Source: Chitinimonas taiwanensis DSM 18899 (GTDB lineage: Bacteria; Pseudomonadota; Gammaproteobacteria; Burkholderiales; Chitinimonadaceae). Taken from it: DNA of 64,000 bases. The number at the start of each line of letters is the position of its first letter. Position 1 is the first letter of the stretch. The DNA lies in NCBI RefSeq assembly GCF_900119825.1, contig NZ_FPKR01000004.1, positions 124,001 to 188,000 on the forward strand. The letters are read 5' to 3'. Under the pieces are notes generated by a model. The model ran no database searches. It was not told the DNA's origin and saw nothing but the letters and a program-made list of their open reading frames with translations. A program made the position numbers and the translations under genes. Shown one piece after another: positions 60,911-64,000 of this stretch.

Positions 60911-61987
60911 ATGTCCCCCAAGCAGCAGGCCCTCTTGGCCGCCCAGGTCCAGGCCGACCCGCGTTGGCAGCAAGTGCTGGCGCGCGATGCGGCGGCGGAT
61001 GGGCAGTTCTATTACTCGGTGCGCAGCACCGGCGTGTACTGCCGGCCCTCGTGCAAATCGCGCCGCGCACGCCCGGAAAACATTGCCTTTCACGACAGCT
61101 GCGCGGCGGCCGAGGCGGCCGGCTTCCGGCCCTGTCTGCGCTGCCGTCCGCAGGCCCCCAGCCAGCGCGAGCAATATGCGGCCATGGTGACCGAGGCCTG
61201 TCGCTTCATCGAGACGGCCGAGCAGGCGCCCAGCCTGCACGCGCTGGCCGAGCGCGCCGGGCTGAGCCCGTACTACTTTCACCGCCTGTTCAAGCAGCTG
61301 ACCGGCCTGACCCCGAAGGCCTATGCGCAGGCACACCGCGCCGGGCGTTTACGCGCCCAGCTGGCCGACAGCGCCTCGGTCACCCATGCCATCTTCGATG
61401 CCGGCTACAACTCGAATACCCGCTTCTATGCCGAGGCCGATCAGGTGCTGGGCATGACGGCCAGCCGCTTCCGTGCTGGTGGTGTGCAGATGCGCATCCG
61501 CTTCGCGCTCGGCCAGTGCGCGCTTGGCGCGATTCTGGTGGCGCAGAGCGAGCGCGGCATCTGCGCGATTTCGCTCGGTGACGACCCGGATGCCTTGCTG
61601 CGCGAACTGCAGGACCGCTTCCCGCGCGCGCAGCTGATCGGCGGCGAGGCCGAGTTCGAGCAGCTGGTGGCCACCGTGGTCGGCTTTGTCGAGGCGCCAG
61701 CCACCGGGCTTGATCTGCCGCTCGATGTGCGCGGCACCGCGTTCCAGCAGCGGGTGTGGCAGGCGCTGCGCGAGATACCGCCTGGTCAGACCGCTAGCTA
61801 TGCCGAGATCGCCGCGCGCATTGGTGCCCCGCGTGCGGTACGCGCGGTGGCGGGGGCCTGCGCCGCGAACACCTTGGCGGTGGCGATACCGTGCCACCGC
61901 GTGGTGCGCCAGGATGGCGCGCTGTCCGGCTATCGCTGGGGCGTGGAACGCAAGCGCGCGCTGCTGGCCTGTGAGGCCGAGGCATGA
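60911..61987 (+). CDS. ada: Bifunctional methylated-DNA repair protein / transcriptional activator Ada
   Basis: 358 residues. The N-terminal zinc domain has the methyl-accepting Cys in 'STGVYCRPSCKSR' and partners in 'FRPCLRCRP'. An AraC-type helix-turn-helix ('LSPYYFHRLFKQLTGLTPKAY') is followed by the C-terminal O6-methylguanine methyltransferase with PCHR in 'AIPCHRVVR'. It repairs methylphosphotriesters and O6-methylguanine; once methylated at the N-terminal Cys it activates ada and alkB. It heads an operon with a 2OG oxygenase and alkB. The stop overlaps the next start (ATGA). Confidence 0.97.
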   Translation: MSPKQQALLAAQVQADPRWQQVLARDAAADGQFYYSVRSTGVYCRPSCKSRRARPENIAFHDSCAAAEAAGFRPCLRCRPQAPSQREQYAAMVTEACRFIETAEQAPSLHALAERAGLSPYYFHRLFKQLTGLTPKAYAQAHRAGRLRAQLADSASVTHAIFDAGYNSNTRFYAEADQVLGMTASRFRAGGVQMRIRFALGQCALGAILVAQSERGICAISLGDDPDALLRELQDRFPRAQLIGGEAEFEQLVATVVGFVEAPATGLDLPLDVRGTAFQQRVWQALREIPPGQTASYAEIAARIGAPRAVRAVAGACAANTLAVAIPCHRVVRQDGALSGYRWGVERKRALLACEAEA

Positions 61988-62715
61988 GTGCCGCGCTGAG
62001 CTGGGCCGACACGCTGCCCGAGCGGCTTGCGCAGCGCGATTGGGCGCAGCTCGAGCATGATCTGGACGCGGATGGCCATGCGCTGCTGCCGCAGCTGTTG
62101 AACGCGGCGGAATGCGCGGCGCTTGCCCAGCTCTATGCGCAGCCAGCCTTGTTCCGCAGCCGCGTGCGCATGGCCGAGCATGGCTTCGGGCGCGGCGAAT
62201 ACCAGTATTTCGCCTACCCCTTGCCCGCGCCCCTGGCCCAGCTGCGCAGCCTGGTCTACCCGCGCCTGCTGCCGATTGCGCGGCGCTGGCAGCAGGCGAT
62301 GGGTGGCGGTGTGCCTTACCCGGACACGCATGCCGATTTCATTGCACGTTGCCAGGCCGCCGGCCAGCAGCGGCCCACGCCCCTGCTGCTGCAGTACGGG
62401 CCCGGTGATTACAACTGCCTGCACCAGGACCTGTATGGCGAGCAGTGGTTTCCCCTGCAGCTGGCCATTCTCTTGTCCGAACCGGGGCGGGATTTTGCGG
62501 GTGGTGAGTTCGTGTTGACCGAGCAGCGCCCGCGCATGCAGTCGCGCCCCATGGTGCTGCCCTGGCGGCAGGGCGATGCGCTGGTATTTGCCGTGCAGCA
62601 GCGCCCGGTGCAGGGCACGCGCGCTACGTATCGGGTCAATCTGCGCCATGGTGTGAGCCGCGTGCGCAGCGGCCAGCGCCATTGCCTGGGCATCATCTTT
62701 CACGACGCGGCCTGA
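61984..62715 (+). CDS. 2OG-Fe(II) oxygenase of the Ada operon
   Basis: 243 residues. A double-stranded beta-helix oxygenase with iron ligands HxD in 'YNCLHQDLYGEQWFPLQ' and a distal His in 'VNLRHGVSRVRSG', where the Arg/Ser region holds 2-oxoglutarate. 'LLLSEPGRDFAGGEFVLTEQRPRMQSR' is typical of the wider prolyl-hydroxylase-like group. It starts within the ada stop and ends four bases before alkB, so all three are translationally linked. It is not AlkB itself; the substrate may be alkylated nucleic acid or protein. Confidence 0.88.
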   Translation: MSAALSWADTLPERLAQRDWAQLEHDLDADGHALLPQLLNAAECAALAQLYAQPALFRSRVRMAEHGFGRGEYQYFAYPLPAPLAQLRSLVYPRLLPIARRWQQAMGGGVPYPDTHADFIARCQAAGQQRPTPLLLQYGPGDYNCLHQDLYGEQWFPLQLAILLSEPGRDFAGGEFVLTEQRPRMQSRPMVLPWRQGDALVFAVQQRPVQGTRATYRVNLRHGVSRVRSGQRHCLGIIFHDAA

Positions 62716-62719
62716 AGCC

Positions 62720-63373
62720 ATGCAGCACGATCTGTTCGACACCCGCGCCGCCGGCCCTGGTGAACCGAGGCCCTTGGCCGACGGTGCCTGGCACCTGCCG
62801 GGCTTTGCGCTGGAAGGGGAGTTGGCGCTCTTGGCGGCCGTGGCGGCGATCAGCGCGGCGGCGCCATTCCGGCAGATGGACACGCCGGGCGGTTACCGCA
62901 TGTCGGTGGCGATGAGCAATGCGGGCAGCCTGGGCTGGGTCAGCGATGCGCACGGCTATCGCTATGCGACGATCGACCCGCTCAGCGGCCAGCCCTGGCC
63001 GGCGCTGCCCGAGTGCATGCTGCAGTTGGCGCAGGCGGCGGCTGCGGCGGCCGGTTTCGCGCATTTCCAGCCCGATGCCTGCCTGGTCAACCGCTATGCG
63101 CCGGGCAGCAAGCTGGCCCTGCATCAGGACCGAGACGAGCGCGATTTCAGCGCACCCATCGTGTCGGTGTCGCTTGGTCTGCCGGCGGTGTTTCTGTTGG
63201 GTGGGCTAAGGCGCAGCGACCCGACCCAGAAGGTGTTGCTCCAGCATGGCGATGTGGTGGTCTGGGGTGGGCCGGCGCGGTTGCGCTACCACGGGGTAAG
63301 CACGCTCAAGCCCGGCTTGCATCCCTTGCTGGGGGCGCAGCGCATCAATCTGACCCTGCGCCGTGCCGCTTAG
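62720..63373 (+). CDS. alkB: DNA oxidative demethylase AlkB
   Basis: 217 residues. 'VNRYAPGSKLALHQDRDERDF' has the HxD iron pair, 'VSVSLGLPAVFLLGG' follows, 'GDVVVWGGPARLRYHGVSTL' gives the second His, and 'RINLTLRRA' ends with the 2OG-binding Arg. AlkB reverses 1-methyladenine and 3-methylcytosine in DNA and RNA. It is the third gene of the ada operon. Its stop overlaps the convergent DUF454 gene by four bases. Confidence 0.97.
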   Translation: MQHDLFDTRAAGPGEPRPLADGAWHLPGFALEGELALLAAVAAISAAAPFRQMDTPGGYRMSVAMSNAGSLGWVSDAHGYRYATIDPLSGQPWPALPECMLQLAQAAAAAAGFAHFQPDACLVNRYAPGSKLALHQDRDERDFSAPIVSVSLGLPAVFLLGGLRRSDPTQKVLLQHGDVVVWGGPARLRYHGVSTLKPGLHPLLGAQRINLTLRRAA

Positions 63374-63783
63374 CCGGCGGCGCTGTGTGGCTCCGGCCGG
63401 CGCCATAGCCAGAGCAGCACCACGGCCATGCAGGCGATCAGGCTCAGCGCCAGCCAGGGGCGCAGATGCCAGAGCAGCAGGCCAGCGGCCACGCTCATCG
63501 AGGCGCTGATCACCCATTTGCTGCGCCGGCTCAGCTGCTGGCCCTGGTGCCAGTGGCGCAGGGTGGGACCGAACAGGCGGTGGTTGAGCAGCCAGGCATG
63601 CAGGCGCGGCGAGCTGCGCGCGGCGGCCCAGGCAGCCAACAGCACGAATTCGGTGCTGGGCAGGCCGGGCAGCAGTGCACCCAGCACCGCCAGCCCCAGG
63701 CTTAACACGGCCAGGAGCAGGTAGAGCAGGCGGCTCAGGCGCGAGCGCGCCAGGATCAGCGGCTGGGGCGATGGGTCGTGCAT
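63370..63783 (-). CDS. DUF454 (YbaN-like) membrane protein
   Basis: 137 residues. 'LLYLLLAVLSLGLAVLGALLPGLPSTEFVLLAAWAAARSSPRLHAWLLNH' is the conserved core of the family, followed by 'LFGPTLRHWHQGQQLSRRSKW' and two further helices. Small inner-membrane proteins of unknown function; in some bacteria they sit beside iron or haem genes, as here with a haem-oxygenase-like gene. Start at ATG 63783. Confidence 0.88.
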   Translation of the reverse strand: MHDPSPQPLILARSRLSRLLYLLLAVLSLGLAVLGALLPGLPSTEFVLLAAWAAARSSPRLHAWLLNHRLFGPTLRHWHQGQQLSRRSKWVISASMSVAAGLLLWHLRPWLALSLIACMAVVLLWLWRRPEPHSAAG

Positions 63784-63790
63784 GCGGCAA

Positions 63791-64000
63791 TCAGGGTTGG
63801 GTGGCAAGCAGATGGGTTTCCAGCAGGGCGCCGAAGCGATCGTAAGCCGCATGCGCGCCTTGCACCACCTCGGCCTGCTCGGCCTCGTTCAAGCCGCTTT
63901 CCTGCAAGGCGGCCAGAAAGCGCCGCCAGGCCTGGGCGCGGCCTTCCGGGTAGGCGGCCAGATTGCGCGCGCCGAAGGTCTCATCCAAGCCCAGCTTGGC
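63791..64000 (-). CDS. Heme-oxygenase-like protein, C-terminal end only
   Basis: The frame enters from beyond base 64000 and stops at 63791; 69 residues are visible. 'ARNLAAYPEGRAQAWRRFLAAL' and 'VVQGAHAAYDRFGALLETHLL' resemble the end of bacterial biliverdin-producing heme oxygenases (the Y-x(5-9)-W-x-x-F pattern). The haem-binding His would be outside the window. Seven bases separate it from DUF454 on the same strand. The assignment is tentative. Confidence 0.5.
   Translation of the reverse strand, partial: AKLGLDETFGARNLAAYPEGRAQAWRRFLAALQESGLNEAEQAEVVQGAHAAYDRFGALLETHLLATQP

Noticed and set aside
61984-62715. Second AlkB gene
   Set aside because: It has the 2OG-Fe(II) residues but lacks the AlkB substrate-lid and C-terminal Arg motifs that the neighbouring alkB has.

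Overview
The window is a GC-rich (roughly two-thirds G+C by eye), gene-dense piece of an ordinary chromosome. Gene content and order point to a betaproteobacterium, probably close to the Neisseriales/Chromobacteriaceae (glg end, ssb-MFS-uvrA block, ompR/envZ pair, NadM-Nudix fusion, gloB next to a methyltransferase, DUF962 and DUF1569 proteins). The genus is not fixed by what is visible. No tRNA, rRNA, CRISPR array, transposase, prophage or integrase was seen.

Layout. 1-3100: end of glgC, glgA and a lipoprotein of four DUF4397-like modules. 3.2-13.5 kb: a membrane GAF-GGDEF cyclase, an acetyltransferase, two small cytochromes c, a MerR-family regulator with CarH/LitR-type B12-photoreceptor residues, a methyltransferase, gloB, mltD with three LysM repeats, a free-methionine-sulfoxide reductase, an orphan TonB-like protein and an M48 peptidase. 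13.6-22 kb: ssb, an MFS transporter, uvrA, two small proteins and the OmpR/EnvZ pair. 22.5-31.6 kb: a nearly uninterrupted chemosensory operon (cheY, STAS, cheA, mcp, cheW, cheR, cheD, cheB) closing with a receiver-EAL phosphodiesterase. 31.6-36.5 kb: molybdopterin genes moeA-moaD-moaE-moaC on the minus strand, then nadA and nadM-nudix. 36.6-45.7 kb: AraC and DeoR regulators, membrane and redox proteins, a Kef-type antiporter, a GST, an NDUFA9-like protein, slt and a ferredoxin. 46-53.6 kb: a secreted subtilase behind a long leader, an RDD protein and an RND efflux pair. 54-55.5 kb: an AT-rich island gene joining WG repeats to a PDZ domain. 55.6-64 kb: an OmpA lipoprotein, a sulfate-binding protein, a 1-Cys peroxiredoxin, an EAL fragment, an acetyltransferase, a second GGDEF cyclase, an alkylation-repair operon (ada, 2OG oxygenase, alkB), a DUF454 protein and the end of a heme-oxygenase-like gene.

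How it fits together. Cyclic-di-GMP recurs: two cyclases with intact active and inhibitory sites, one complete EAL phosphodiesterase as a chemosensory output, one EAL remnant, and a CheA with an insertion that resembles the c-di-GMP-binding MshEN motif. This suggests that the 22.5-31.6 kb system couples chemosensing to c-di-GMP in both directions. That is the most interesting system-level hypothesis here. The best single-gene curiosities are the CarH-like regulator, the WG-PDZ island gene, and the nadA leader RNA with mutually exclusive hairpins.
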